Counted from the first letter of the stretch, positions 1 to 5,766 are shown. The stretch: 6,697 nt of DNA from an uncultured Eggerthella sp. (GCA_902470405.1 CABRGJ010000047.1:1-6697); one strand, 5' to 3'. Numbers and translations are program-made. Notes: generated by a model not told the origin, from the sequence alone.

Positions 1-287
1 TGGGTTGGTCGTATTATGGCAGTCGATGCATTACCTATCTATTCGGCAAGCACGCGATCCTGCCTTATCAGATCATCTATGTTGCAGCTGCGTTCTTGGG
101 CGCCATCGGCATCGGTGACATGATGTGGACCATCTCCGATATCACTAACGCACTCATGGCAATACCGAACATCATCATGGTATTGCTGCTTTCAGGACTT
201 ATTGCGCGTGAGACGAAATATTACGTCTACGACGGTAACTTGGATGTTGAGGACAAGACTCCGATACCTACGGTGGAATCAAAGTAG
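1..287 (+). CDS. Sodium:alanine/glycine symporter (AGCS family), C-terminal fragment
   Basis: This is the 3' end of a gene that begins before the window. The frame starting at base 3 is open from the left edge to a TAG at 285-287 and gives 94 residues. The fragment opens with GWSYYGSRC...YLFG, which resembles the conserved GWSYYGERC...YLFG segment near the C-terminus of AGCS (sodium:alanine symporter) proteins. It continues with two hydrophobic stretches, about residues 21-38 and 54-74, and ends in a charged tail of about 20 residues, as expected for a cytoplasmic C-terminus. AGCS members import alanine or glycine with Na+ across the inner membrane. The substrate cannot be told from this end. 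The stop lies one base from the stop of the convergent CorA-type gene, with no terminator between. The first internal start-like codon (TTG at 96) lies inside the conserved region and is not a real start. Confidence 0.87.
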   Translation, partial: GWSYYGSRCITYLFGKHAILPYQIIYVAAAFLGAIGIGDMMWTISDITNALMAIPNIIMVLLLSGLIARETKYYVYDGNLDVEDKTPIPTVESK

Positions 288-288
288 T

Positions 289-1245
289 TCATTTTAAGAT
301 GCGGGTGTACTTTAGCAGGAGAAAGACGATCACGCAGAGGATCACCGAGATCACGACCGGATACCACCAAAGGTCGACCATAGGCATCCCCATCACATTC
401 ATGCCATAGAAACTGAAAACGATGGTCGGCATTGCAAGGATGATGGTGATGGCCGTGAGCGTACGCATCGTCGTATTCAGATTATTGTTGAGCACATTCG
501 AGAATGCGTCCGTGATCCCTTCGAGGATATCGGTATAGATGGCGCACATCTCATTTGCTTGGGCGATCTCGACCTTTACATCTTCGAGCAATTCAGTATC
601 TTCTTTGTCCATACCAAGCGTTCGTTCGAATTCAACATGGGAGACCGTAACACCAAGGCCTTGAAGCGACGTGGTGAAGTAGATGAGCGACTTCTCGAAA
701 TCAAGCATAACAAGCAGGTCTGAGTCCTTGATATTCTTGCGCATGAGCTTTTCGAATTCATGGATCTGACGCTTTATCACGCGCAGGTAATGGAGGTACG
801 CTTCACAGATGTAGAGCAGTCCTTTCAAGAGGAATTGTTGTGGCCGTGCTGTATCGAGCTGGGCGTTCTTGTCCTGAGCGAACTTCTCGATGATGTCGTT
901 GCGATGCAGGCTGAGCGTAAGTAGATAGTTGCCTTTGGGAGGGAAGATGAATGAAATCGGGTTGGTGTCGTATTGGGTGATCTTCTTCCCGTGAAGGCAG
1001 TCTTCAGCGACCACATAGGGACAATCGACGATGACCAGCACTTGGCCGTTATCTTCGTCGATATCGGTATGGGCAGATTCTTCTTCATCGAGAGCTTTGC
1101 TCAAGAACTCAGGCGATACATCGAGCGTTTGGCGAAGCCAAGCGATATCTTCTTCGCTTGGCTCATATACATTGATCCAACAATCAGGCTCCATCTTGCT
1201 GATCGCTTCGAGCTTGTCGTGGCTCGATCTATAGAACGTGATCAT
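289..1245 (-). CDS. corA: CorA-family Mg2+/divalent cation transporter
   Basis: The 318-residue product has the CorA layout: a large acidic and helical N-terminal cytoplasmic domain (about 1-255), then two C-terminal membrane segments (about 262-280 and 294-313). The diagnostic GMN selectivity motif is at residues 281-283 (bases 397-405), in the context FSFYGMNVMGMPM, directly after the first membrane segment. CorA proteins form pentameric channels that bring Mg2+, sometimes Co2+ or Ni2+, into the cell. The length is normal for the shorter bacterial CorA type, and the protein ends with a short basic tail (KYTRILK). The ATG at 1245 is supported by an AAAAGGG Shine-Dalgarno at 1252-1258 with a 6-nt spacer. 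It overlaps the stop of the upstream DUF488 gene as ATGA, so the two are probably co-translated. The loop after GMN reads MGMPM rather than the MPE of classical CorA. The family call is firm; the ion is inferred. Confidence 0.93.
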   Translation of the reverse strand: MITFYRSSHDKLEAISKMEPDCWINVYEPSEEDIAWLRQTLDVSPEFLSKALDEEESAHTDIDEDNGQVLVIVDCPYVVAEDCLHGKKITQYDTNPISFIFPPKGNYLLTLSLHRNDIIEKFAQDKNAQLDTARPQQFLLKGLLYICEAYLHYLRVIKRQIHEFEKLMRKNIKDSDLLVMLDFEKSLIYFTTSLQGLGVTVSHVEFERTLGMDKEDTELLEDVKVEIAQANEMCAIYTDILEGITDAFSNVLNNNLNTTMRTLTAITIILAMPTIVFSFYGMNVMGMPMVDLWWYPVVISVILCVIVFLLLKYTRILK

Positions 1246-1676
1246 GACAGGCCCTTTTGCTCGATCGCGTCCTCAACGAGCCTATGCAATACCTCGGCGT
1301 GCGAGCGACGCTTCTTCGTTGCGGTTCCGATGATTGCCACGGAGTCATATGCTCCATAGCGTTCGATAAACCCAGTGATCGCGTTCCTTTCTTTCATCTC
1401 CTGAGCGTATTCTGCGAAGTACTCTTCCCAGGTTATCTTGTGATCGAGATATTTCGCAAGCGTGGTGGCCGCAGGGGAGAATTCGACATCATGTGCATAG
1501 TTCGCGTTCAGGATACGGTGCGTGAAGTATTCGATGTCATGGAGCTTGGTGAAGCCCGAGAGCTGATTGGTGTTGTGGAGGCGGATGTCCACCACCATAT
1601 CGACATGCCACGCTTCGAGCTGTTCGAAAAAGGCTTGTGCACTGGTCTCGTATGCGCTGATCACATTGAGCTTCAT
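1242..1676 (-). CDS. DUF488 family protein with atypical C-terminal motif
   Basis: This is a small soluble protein of 144 residues with no signal peptide or membrane segment. It shows the DUF488 pattern: VVDIR at 28-32, NTNQLSGFTKLHDIEYF at 35-51 and WEEYFAEYAQEM at 83-94. Its biochemical role is not established. Most relatives, as I recall them, end with a C-x-E...HCHR segment. Here the matching region (115-133) reads IIGTATKKRRSHAEVLHRL, so the Cys, the Glu and the CHR group are missing. I chose the ATG at 1676 because it has an excellent AAAGGAG Shine-Dalgarno (1683-1689) six bases upstream. An in-frame ATG at 1694 would add MAKERI but has no good ribosome binding site, and the Shine-Dalgarno for 1676 would then lie inside the coding region. 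The stop overlaps the CorA-type start by four bases. The upstream EamA gene ends 109 bases away, so shared transcription is possible but unproven. Confidence 0.8.
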   Translation of the reverse strand: MKLNVISAYETSAQAFFEQLEAWHVDMVVDIRLHNTNQLSGFTKLHDIEYFTHRILNANYAHDVEFSPAATTLAKYLDHKITWEEYFAEYAQEMKERNAITGFIERYGAYDSVAIIGTATKKRRSHAEVLHRLVEDAIEQKGLS

Positions 1677-1682
1677 GATTCG

Positions 1683-1689
1683 CTCCTTT
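1683..1689 (-). promoter_or_regulatory. Ribosome binding site that decides the DUF488 start
   Basis: On the minus strand this reads AAAGGAG, six bases before the ATG at 1676-1674. It is a near-perfect Shine-Dalgarno and favours this start over the in-frame ATG at 1694. Confidence 0.8.
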
Positions 1690-1785
1690 GCCATTGCTCT
1701 CTGTGTTCTATGGTAGACAAAGGCAGGGATCGAAGAAGCCAGAAGTGCGATCCATTACCGAAATGTTGAGTCGCAATCAGGTGAG

Positions 1786-2706
1786 CTATTTCGTATGGTT
1801 TTGATTCGGGTTCCTTGAGGGTTTTGATTGCGAGAGGATGAGTCCTGTGATGGTGAGCACGACCCCGACAACGATAGTGGATGTGAGCGGTTCGCCAAGG
1901 ATCAAGATCGACGCGACTGCGGTGATGGCGGGCACGAGGTAAATATAGGTAGTGGAGGTTGCTGCTCCCAAATGTTTTACACATGCACCCCAGGTCACAA
2001 AGCAAGCAGCTGATGCGATCGCGCCCAAGAACAGGATATTCCCGATATTGATCGGATCTACGAACTGAGGGAGCGCGGGAGAGGATTCTCCAGCCGCTAG
2101 GTAGGTTAGGACGATGAAGGCAAGACCCCATATGAACGTGCGTTTCGTTGAGGCGATGGTCTCATAACCAAGATCTGCGATCCTTTTGACAAGGATCGAA
2201 TAGAGAGCCCACACGAACGCCGCACTGAAAGCGAGCAAATTACCGAGCAATGCGGTATCTCTGAGGTGTTGTGCATCGTTCACTGCGACATCGCTACTCA
2301 CACCAACGATGATAAGACCGATCATCGCGAGGATGAACCCAAGGAAGAAGCGAACATTCAGCGCGGAGCGATCACCTAGGACCGCTTGAAGGAGCGCGGT
2401 GATGAGCGGGGATGCTGCGACGATAACGCCTACTGCGCTCGCTGTGGTGAATACGAGCGCGATATTTTCGAGCAGATAGTAAGCCGCAACGCCTGTCAGT
2501 CCTGCTCCAATGAAGAGCCATTCATGACGACGCTCGGTTAGTATGAGGATGTGGGGACGAAGTGCGCACAGTACCAGGAGACCGAGGAGGAATCTTACGA
2601 GAAGGATCTGCAACGGAGTGAAGTCGAACAACAGTACCTTCGTTGAAATGAAGGTGGTGCCCCATACTAGGATGGTGAATAGTGCGATGAGGTGGTACTT
2701 CGTCAT
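1786..2706 (-). CDS. EamA/DMT-superfamily permease (metabolite exporter)
   Basis: The 306-residue, strongly hydrophobic protein has about ten membrane segments in two EamA repeats (about 5-137 and 152-293), the standard DMT-superfamily architecture and length. Typical features are the N-terminal LVWGTTFISTKVLL at 13-26, the ASPLITALLQAVLGDR segment at 98-113, and the matching VPAITAVASILILGEPLTSTIVVG at 258-281 with its conserved GEP. It ends in a short polar tail rich in Asn, Lys and Pro. Family members export amino acids or other small metabolites from the cytoplasm. The substrate cannot be read from sequence. The ATG at 2706 overlaps the stop of the AraC-type regulator as ATGA and has no strong Shine-Dalgarno of its own, so it probably relies on translational coupling. 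This pairing suggests that the regulator senses a compound handled by the permease. No strong terminator follows, only a weak hairpin at 1727-1753. Confidence 0.9.
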   Translation of the reverse strand: MTKYHLIALFTILVWGTTFISTKVLLFDFTPLQILLVRFLLGLLVLCALRPHILILTERRHEWLFIGAGLTGVAAYYLLENIALVFTTASAVGVIVAASPLITALLQAVLGDRSALNVRFFLGFILAMIGLIIVGVSSDVAVNDAQHLRDTALLGNLLAFSAAFVWALYSILVKRIADLGYETIASTKRTFIWGLAFIVLTYLAAGESSPALPQFVDPINIGNILFLGAIASAACFVTWGACVKHLGAATSTTYIYLVPAITAVASILILGEPLTSTIVVGVVLTITGLILSQSKPSRNPNQNHTK

Positions 2707-3482
2707 GAGCGCTCGTGCTTTGCTGCCATCTTACGGTAGGCTGCGGGAGTCGTGCCGACACGTTGTTTAAACACGCGTGTGAGGTGTGCTTGGTCTGCGA
2801 AGCCGATTTCTGCCGCGACGGATGCTGGATCGACACTTTGAGCAAGCAGTTCACAGGCGCATTCGATGCGCAACGAGGCAAGATGCTGCATCGGAGTGAT
2901 GGCAAAGCGCTTTCGGTATGCGCGGATAAGGGCATAGGGCGAAAGACCTTCAGCCTGGGCGAGGTCTTCAAGGCGTGGGGTCTCAGAAAGGTTCCCGCAA
3001 AAACGGGCGAAGACACGTTGAGCGGCTTCGTCGTGTGCGTTGCCGCCTAGATCGACCAGTTCTGTTTCGGCGAGCGTTTCAGAGAGCAGGTATAGAGACT
3101 CAAGTAGCCGATCATGCTCGTCGGCGTCAATGCAACCGAAGCAATCGTAGAGCAAGCCGATAGCTGCAGGATCTGTGATCTTCGGTCCCTTGAGCTTCGT
3201 CGAGCCGAAGACTGTTTCATTGACCGTGATGCTGTCGTAGGCGAAATACGCGTTATCGGTCTGTGCGCAAGAGTGCACGTCACCTGGATTGAAAATGATC
3301 ATGTCACCTGGCGAGATAGGTACAAGCTCTCCGTTGCATATAAGATCGCGATGTCCTTCCTTGACCAGTCCGATCACGTAATAGTGGTGTTCGTGCGCGG
3401 CAAAAGGCTGGATGAGGCCACAATAGGTGCGGCGCTCACCGATGCCAGCAAGTGGCGTGATGGTGCAAAGCGGTTTGTTCAT
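2703..3482 (-). CDS. AraC-family transcriptional regulator (cupin sensor + AraC HTH)
   Basis: The protein has 259 residues. The N-terminal part (about 25-90) is a cupin-like AraC ligand-binding domain: AAHEHHYYVIGLVKEG, then ELVPISPGDMIIFNPGDVHS. The C-terminal ~95 residues form the AraC DNA-binding domain with two helix-turn-helix units. The first is around LEDLAQAEGLSPYALIRAYRK (171-191). The second is around VAAEIGFADQAHLTRVFKQRVGTTPAAYR (222-250), which is close to the AraC signature. Such proteins bind direct repeats and are usually activated by a small molecule held in the cupin. The gene is translationally coupled to the EamA permease, which it probably controls, and it is divergent from the alpha/beta hydrolase. 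The ATG at 3482 has no recognisable Shine-Dalgarno, and no other start is nearby. The start may therefore be used on a very short or leaderless mRNA. Confidence 0.92.
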   Translation of the reverse strand: MNKPLCTITPLAGIGERRTYCGLIQPFAAHEHHYYVIGLVKEGHRDLICNGELVPISPGDMIIFNPGDVHSCAQTDNAYFAYDSITVNETVFGSTKLKGPKITDPAAIGLLYDCFGCIDADEHDRLLESLYLLSETLAETELVDLGGNAHDEAAQRVFARFCGNLSETPRLEDLAQAEGLSPYALIRAYRKRFAITPMQHLASLRIECACELLAQSVDPASVAAEIGFADQAHLTRVFKQRVGTTPAAYRKMAAKHERS

Positions 3483-3498
3483 ATTTGAGATATCGTTG

Positions 3499-3525
3499 CT
3501 TATCTTTCGTTTGCAGAATATTCAA
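3499..3525 (-). promoter_or_regulatory. Possible promoter of the AraC-EamA genes
   Basis: On the minus strand TTGAAT (3525-3520) and GATAAG (3504-3499) each match four of six consensus positions, but they are only 15 bases apart, which is short. The -10 candidate overlaps the first WTCTTTC repeat, so a regulator bound there could repress its own gene. This is a weak prediction. Confidence 0.22.
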
Positions 3526-3539
3526 CGGGTCTATTCTTT

Positions 3540-3552
3540 CGTATATTCTACG
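3540..3552 (+). promoter_or_regulatory. Possible -10 element inside a CGTA/TACG inverted repeat
   Basis: TATATT at 3542-3547 matches five of six -10 positions and sits inside CGTA-TATTC-TACG, an inverted repeat with 4-base arms, between the second and third WTCTTTC copies. No good -35 is present 16-18 bases upstream, which would suit an activator-dependent promoter for the hydrolase. A second candidate, TATAAG at 3629-3634 with TTGCGT at 3604-3609, has a long 19-base spacer. Confidence 0.25.
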
Positions 3553-3661
3553 AATCTTTCATGAACACCTTAGCTTTAATCGGCAAGCATTTCTTGAATG
3601 AAATTGCGTCTTCTAGATGGGGGTTTCGTATAAGATGGAAGCGAAGGGTGGGGTATAGAGC

Positions 3662-3669
3662 AAAGGGAG
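3662..3669 (+). promoter_or_regulatory. Ribosome binding site that decides the hydrolase start
   Basis: AAAGGGAG ends five bases before the ATG at 3675. No such site precedes the in-frame ATG at 3561, so the shorter protein is preferred. Confidence 0.7.
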
Positions 3670-3674
3670 AAGCT

Positions 3675-4502
3675 ATGGCGCTCGAAGAGAAGCAGCACCA
3701 GACCGCAGCGGGAAAGATCGCCTATTGGATCTCAAGGGTGTCTGATCCGAATGTGCCCTGGCTCGTTTTTCTGCCAGGGCTTACGGCAGATCATCGACTC
3801 TTCGACAAGCAGATCGAATACTTCGAAGGTAGGGCGAACGTGCTCGTATGGGATGCGCCGAATCACGGGGCATCACGGCCTTTCGAACTTAGTTGGTTGC
3901 TTGACGATAAGGCACGATGGCTCAAAGAGATCCTTGATGGAGAAGGCATCGATCAGGCGATCTTGATCGGCCAGTCGATGGGTGGTTACGTTTCGCAGGT
4001 GTTCATGGATATGTTTCCTGGCGTTGCAGCAGGATTTGTTTCGGTTGATTCGTGCCCGCTCCAGAAACGCTACTATGCTGCTTGGGAGTTAGCTGCGCTC
4101 AAGCATACGAAATCGATGTATCTCTCCATTCCCTGGAAGGCGCTTGTGAAGATCGGATCGAATGGAGTCTCGACCAGTACGTATGGACGTTGGCTCATGC
4201 GCCAGATGATGTTGGATTACGGTAAGCGCGAATACTGTGAACTTGCAGCTCATGGATATGATGTGCTTGCTGATGCGGTGGAGGCAGATCGCCCGTATAG
4301 GATCGATTGTCCGTGGTTGCTCATCTGCGGAACCAGAGATGCCGCGGGTTCTGCTAAACGCTACGACCGCGCATGGGAGAAGCATACAGGCAATAAGATC
4401 AACTGGATCGAGGGTGCAGGTCATAACTCGAACTGTGATGCACCTGATGAGGTGAATGCGCTCATTGAGAGCTTTGTTCGAACGCTCAACCGCGTGATCT
4501 AG
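3675..4502 (+). CDS. Alpha/beta hydrolase-fold enzyme
   Basis: This is a complete serine hydrolase of the alpha/beta fold, 275 residues long, with no signal peptide and so probably cytoplasmic. The oxyanion-side loop is at WLVFLPGLTADHRLF (29-43), and WDAPNHGAS (59-67) follows the third core strand. The nucleophile elbow is GQSMGG (99-104) with Ser101. The acid is probably Asp222 in CGTRDAAGS, and the base is His250 in GAGHNSN. All three triad residues are therefore present. The substrate (ester, lactone, peptide or other) cannot be told. I chose the ATG at 3675 for its AAAGGGAG ribosome binding site. Starting at 3561 would add 38 mostly basic, unfamily-like residues (FRIRWKRRVGYRAKG) without a Shine-Dalgarno. 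The gene is divergent from the AraC-type regulator and may be under its control. It is convergent with the metallopeptidase gene, 69 bases away, without a visible terminator. Confidence 0.88.
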   Translation: MALEEKQHQTAAGKIAYWISRVSDPNVPWLVFLPGLTADHRLFDKQIEYFEGRANVLVWDAPNHGASRPFELSWLLDDKARWLKEILDGEGIDQAILIGQSMGGYVSQVFMDMFPGVAAGFVSVDSCPLQKRYYAAWELAALKHTKSMYLSIPWKALVKIGSNGVSTSTYGRWLMRQMMLDYGKREYCELAAHGYDVLADAVEADRPYRIDCPWLLICGTRDAAGSAKRYDRAWEKHTGNKINWIEGAGHNSNCDAPDEVNALIESFVRTLNRVI

Positions 4503-4507
4503 GCAGG

Positions 4508-4535
4508 GCTCATAGTGCCGTGCTCATAATGCAGT
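4508..4535. repeat. Tandem 14-base imperfect repeat
   Basis: Two adjacent copies, GCTCATAGTGCCGT and GCTCATAATGCAGT, match at 12 of 14 positions. They lie just past the hydrolase stop, in the short convergent gap. The function is unknown; this may be a simple local duplication. Confidence 0.5.
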
Positions 4536-4571
4536 GCATGCTGATTTTCTGTGCGATGGGGCGCGAGAGTG

Positions 4572-5120
4572 CTACCGGAGCTTCTTCTTGCGCTCTGGCC
4601 AATCAGGCATGACGCGACTCATGAGCGCATGGAACCCAGGTCCGTGATTCGCCTCAAGAAAATGACACAGCTCGTGTACGACCACATATTCGAGACACTC
4701 AGGGGGATAGAGCGCGAGTCGGATGTTGAAGCAGATGCGGCCTGTTTCAGGCTGGCAGCTTCCCCAACGGCTCTTCATATTGCGATAATCGATCTTAGTG
4801 GGATGTACGTTGAGGATCTTCGCCCACTGTTCGACCAGCGGCGGGACGCATGCTTTCACGACCTCGCGCCACGCTTCGATCTCTTCTTTGCTTGCGGTCT
4901 CCGCACGAGCTGAAGGGGAGTCGGCGATGCGTGCTTGTTGTTTACGGATCCAGTTGATGCGCGATGTGACAAACTCATGCAATTCGTCATCGCTTACCTG
5001 AAGGGGTGCCGAAATGCATACATCCCCAAGCGGCGCTTTCACTTTCAAACGTACGGTCTTCATGCGTTTGCGCGTTACCGAAATGGTGATTCCTTCTATG
5101 TAGAGCACTGATTCTCTCAT
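4572..5120 (-). CDS. YgjP/DUF45-family zinc metallopeptidase
   Basis: The protein has 182 residues and no signal peptide or membrane segment. The YgjP-like (DUF45, SprT-related) metallopeptidase pattern is clear. An N-terminal beta-rich part contains VTRKRMKTVRLKV (15-27). The MKSRWGSC motif is at 115-122. The zinc site is HELCH at 149-153, with His159 in EANHGPGFHALM as the likely third ligand and Glu150 as the catalytic base, followed by MPDWPERKKKL near the C-terminus. Known relatives are cytoplasmic; their physiological substrates are poorly defined, and in some bacteria the gene sits next to restriction genes. Here it stands alone between a convergent hydrolase and a terminator. The family is often longer (about 220-240 residues), mainly by a longer N-terminus. 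The ATG at 5120 has no Shine-Dalgarno. A candidate promoter ends seven bases before it, so the mRNA may be leaderless. Confidence 0.9.
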   Translation of the reverse strand: MRESVLYIEGITISVTRKRMKTVRLKVKAPLGDVCISAPLQVSDDELHEFVTSRINWIRKQQARIADSPSARAETASKEEIEAWREVVKACVPPLVEQWAKILNVHPTKIDYRNMKSRWGSCQPETGRICFNIRLALYPPECLEYVVVHELCHFLEANHGPGFHALMSRVMPDWPERKKKLR

Positions 5121-5127
5121 TCTGGCA

Positions 5128-5157
5128 ATTTTGCAGCAGATGTGCTCTTATTTGCAA
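5128..5157 (-). promoter_or_regulatory. Candidate promoter giving a leaderless metallopeptidase mRNA
   Basis: On the minus strand TTGCAA (5157-5152) and CAAAAT (5133-5128) each match four of six consensus positions, with an 18-base spacer. Transcription would start about at the ATG (5120), which fits the missing Shine-Dalgarno. An inverted repeat, CTCTT-N6-AAGAG (5145-5160), covers the -35 and could be an operator. Confidence 0.35.
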
Positions 5158-5194
5158 GAGATCAGTTGGAAATATCGCTGTTCTTATTGCGCGC

Positions 5195-5226
5195 AAAAAA
5201 ACGGCGCCAAAATGAGGCGCCGTTTT
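5195..5226 (-). terminator. Rho-independent terminator (bidirectional in form)
   Basis: AAAACGGCGCC (5198-5208) and GGCGCCGTTTT (5216-5226) form a perfect 11-bp stem around a 7-base loop. Read on the minus strand, the stem is followed by seven T's in a row (5201-5195), a textbook terminator. On the plus strand only four T's follow. It lies 23 bases beyond the stop of the displaced reading frame of the DUF2510 gene (5250). It probably ends that transcript and shields the metallopeptidase gene from read-through. Confidence 0.9.
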
Positions 5227-5249
5227 GTGGGTATGGTATGTGCGACCCG

Positions 5250-5352
5250 CTATCGCTGTAGAACATCTTTATTGGAGATGAGCAGCAAAATACCTGAAAT
5301 GAGATTCAGGAAGATGAGCGTGCACACGCCGTAAGCGACCGTGTTCGCGCGT
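5250..5352 (-). pseudogene. Out-of-frame C-terminal remnant of the DUF2510 membrane protein
   Basis: Directly past the TAA at 5355-5353, the frame shifted by one base reads on as SKRANTVAYGVCTLIFLNLI, then SGILLLISNKDVLQR, to a TAG at 5252-5250. This frame is already open at 5360. It is a clean membrane helix (about 20 residues) with a short polar tail. It is the kind of second transmembrane segment, preceded by an NTVA(F/Y)GVCTLIF-like stretch, that I recall in related actinobacterial DUF2510 proteins. It has no start codon or ribosome binding site of its own, so it is best read as the severed end of the gene upstream. The terminator hairpin follows 23 bases later, where it would belong for a gene ending at 5250. 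Confidence 0.75.
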
Positions 5353-5766
5353 TTAGACGTTCCAGCTCATGACGGTCATCGGAATCATCCATGCGAGAGG
5401 GAAGATGGCCCAGCACCAGCCGATGCATGAGAGGATGTTCAGGATGAATGCGATCAGGCGAAGCGTGCGATCTTGGCTGGTCATTGGGTAGATCTGCTCA
5501 GGGTCGAAGATCTGATACTGCATGTTCGAGGTGACTGATGCAGCGCTTGTGGGCTGAGCATACCCTGCCGATGCTTGAGCGCCTTGTGCATAAGTGGCGT
5601 TCGGCTGAGCTGTTTGATCTACAGGAATCCCTTGTGCGGCTTGCTCGTTCGTAGCGGCCTGAGTGGGGACAGCTGTGTAGTCATTCGTCCATTGGGTTCC
5701 ATCCCAATAGCGCAAACGCGTCGTATCGCCTTCGGGATCTGGATACCAACCTGCTACTGCTGCCAT
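5353..5766 (-). CDS. DUF2510 membrane protein, truncated by a frameshift
   Basis: The readable frame codes for 137 residues. An N-terminal DUF2510 domain spans about 4-28, with GWYPDPEG at 6-13 and RYWDGTQWT at 19-27. A low-complexity linker rich in Ala, Gln, Thr and Pro follows (about 31-82), then a membrane segment in RTLRLIAFILNILSCIGWCWAIFPLAWMIPMTVMSW (100-135). The frame ends abruptly at NV-stop, in the loop after this segment. The next helix is encoded out of frame downstream (5250-5352), so the ancestral gene probably spanned 5250-5766 and made a two-helix protein. I chose the ATG at 5766: the domain starts at once, and AGGTG lies four bases upstream. A GTG at 5838 would add 24 unrelated residues with no ribosome binding site. 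The function is unknown; DUF2510 is a short Trp/Tyr-rich module found at the ends of actinobacterial membrane proteins. The truncated protein may still be made. Confidence 0.72.
   Translation of the reverse strand: MAAVAGWYPDPEGDTTRLRYWDGTQWTNDYTAVPTQAATNEQAAQGIPVDQTAQPNATYAQGAQASAGYAQPTSAASVTSNMQYQIFDPEQIYPMTSQDRTLRLIAFILNILSCIGWCWAIFPLAWMIPMTVMSWNV

Larger units (their letters stand above)
3499..3560. repeat. Three WTCTTTC direct repeats in the divergent AraC/hydrolase promoter region
   Basis: ATCTTTC occurs at 3502-3508, TTCTTTC at 3534-3540 and ATCTTTC at 3554-3560. The starts are 32 and 20 bases apart, close to three and two helical turns. The first two copies extend to a 12-base match with two mismatches (CTTATCTTTCGT at 3499-3510 and CTATTCTTTCGT at 3531-3542). 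The positions and spacing suit direct-repeat operators of an AraC-type regulator, here probably the adjacent one. This is an inference; the motif is short and the region is AT-rich. Confidence 0.4.

Noticed and set aside
1257..1769. 170-residue open frame on the plus strand
   Set aside because: It is antisense to the DUF488 gene, with no family features and a Cys/His/Arg-rich composition typical of a reversed coding strand.
2522..3016. 164-residue open frame on the minus strand across the AraC-EamA junction
   Set aside because: It is out of frame with two clearly recognised genes and rich in Ser, Pro, His and Arg, as a shifted frame would be.
3561..3674. 38-residue N-terminal extension of the hydrolase from the ATG at 3561
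   Set aside because: It has no ribosome binding site, an unusual basic composition and runs through likely promoter sequence. The ATG at 3675 has AAAGGGAG at good spacing.
4531..4552. Possible terminator after the hydrolase (GCATGC palindrome followed by TTTTCT)
   Set aside because: The palindrome cannot form a stable stem with a usable loop, and the T-run is short and interrupted.
4551..4913. 120-residue open frame on the plus strand
   Set aside because: It is antisense to the metallopeptidase, whose zinc motif is unmistakable.
5340..5360. Programmed +1 frameshift site like that of prfB
   Set aside because: GTC-TAA-A places a stop codon in the A site, but the Val tRNA would pair poorly after slipping and no upstream Shine-Dalgarno-like stimulator is seen. 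A small deletion explains the junction better.
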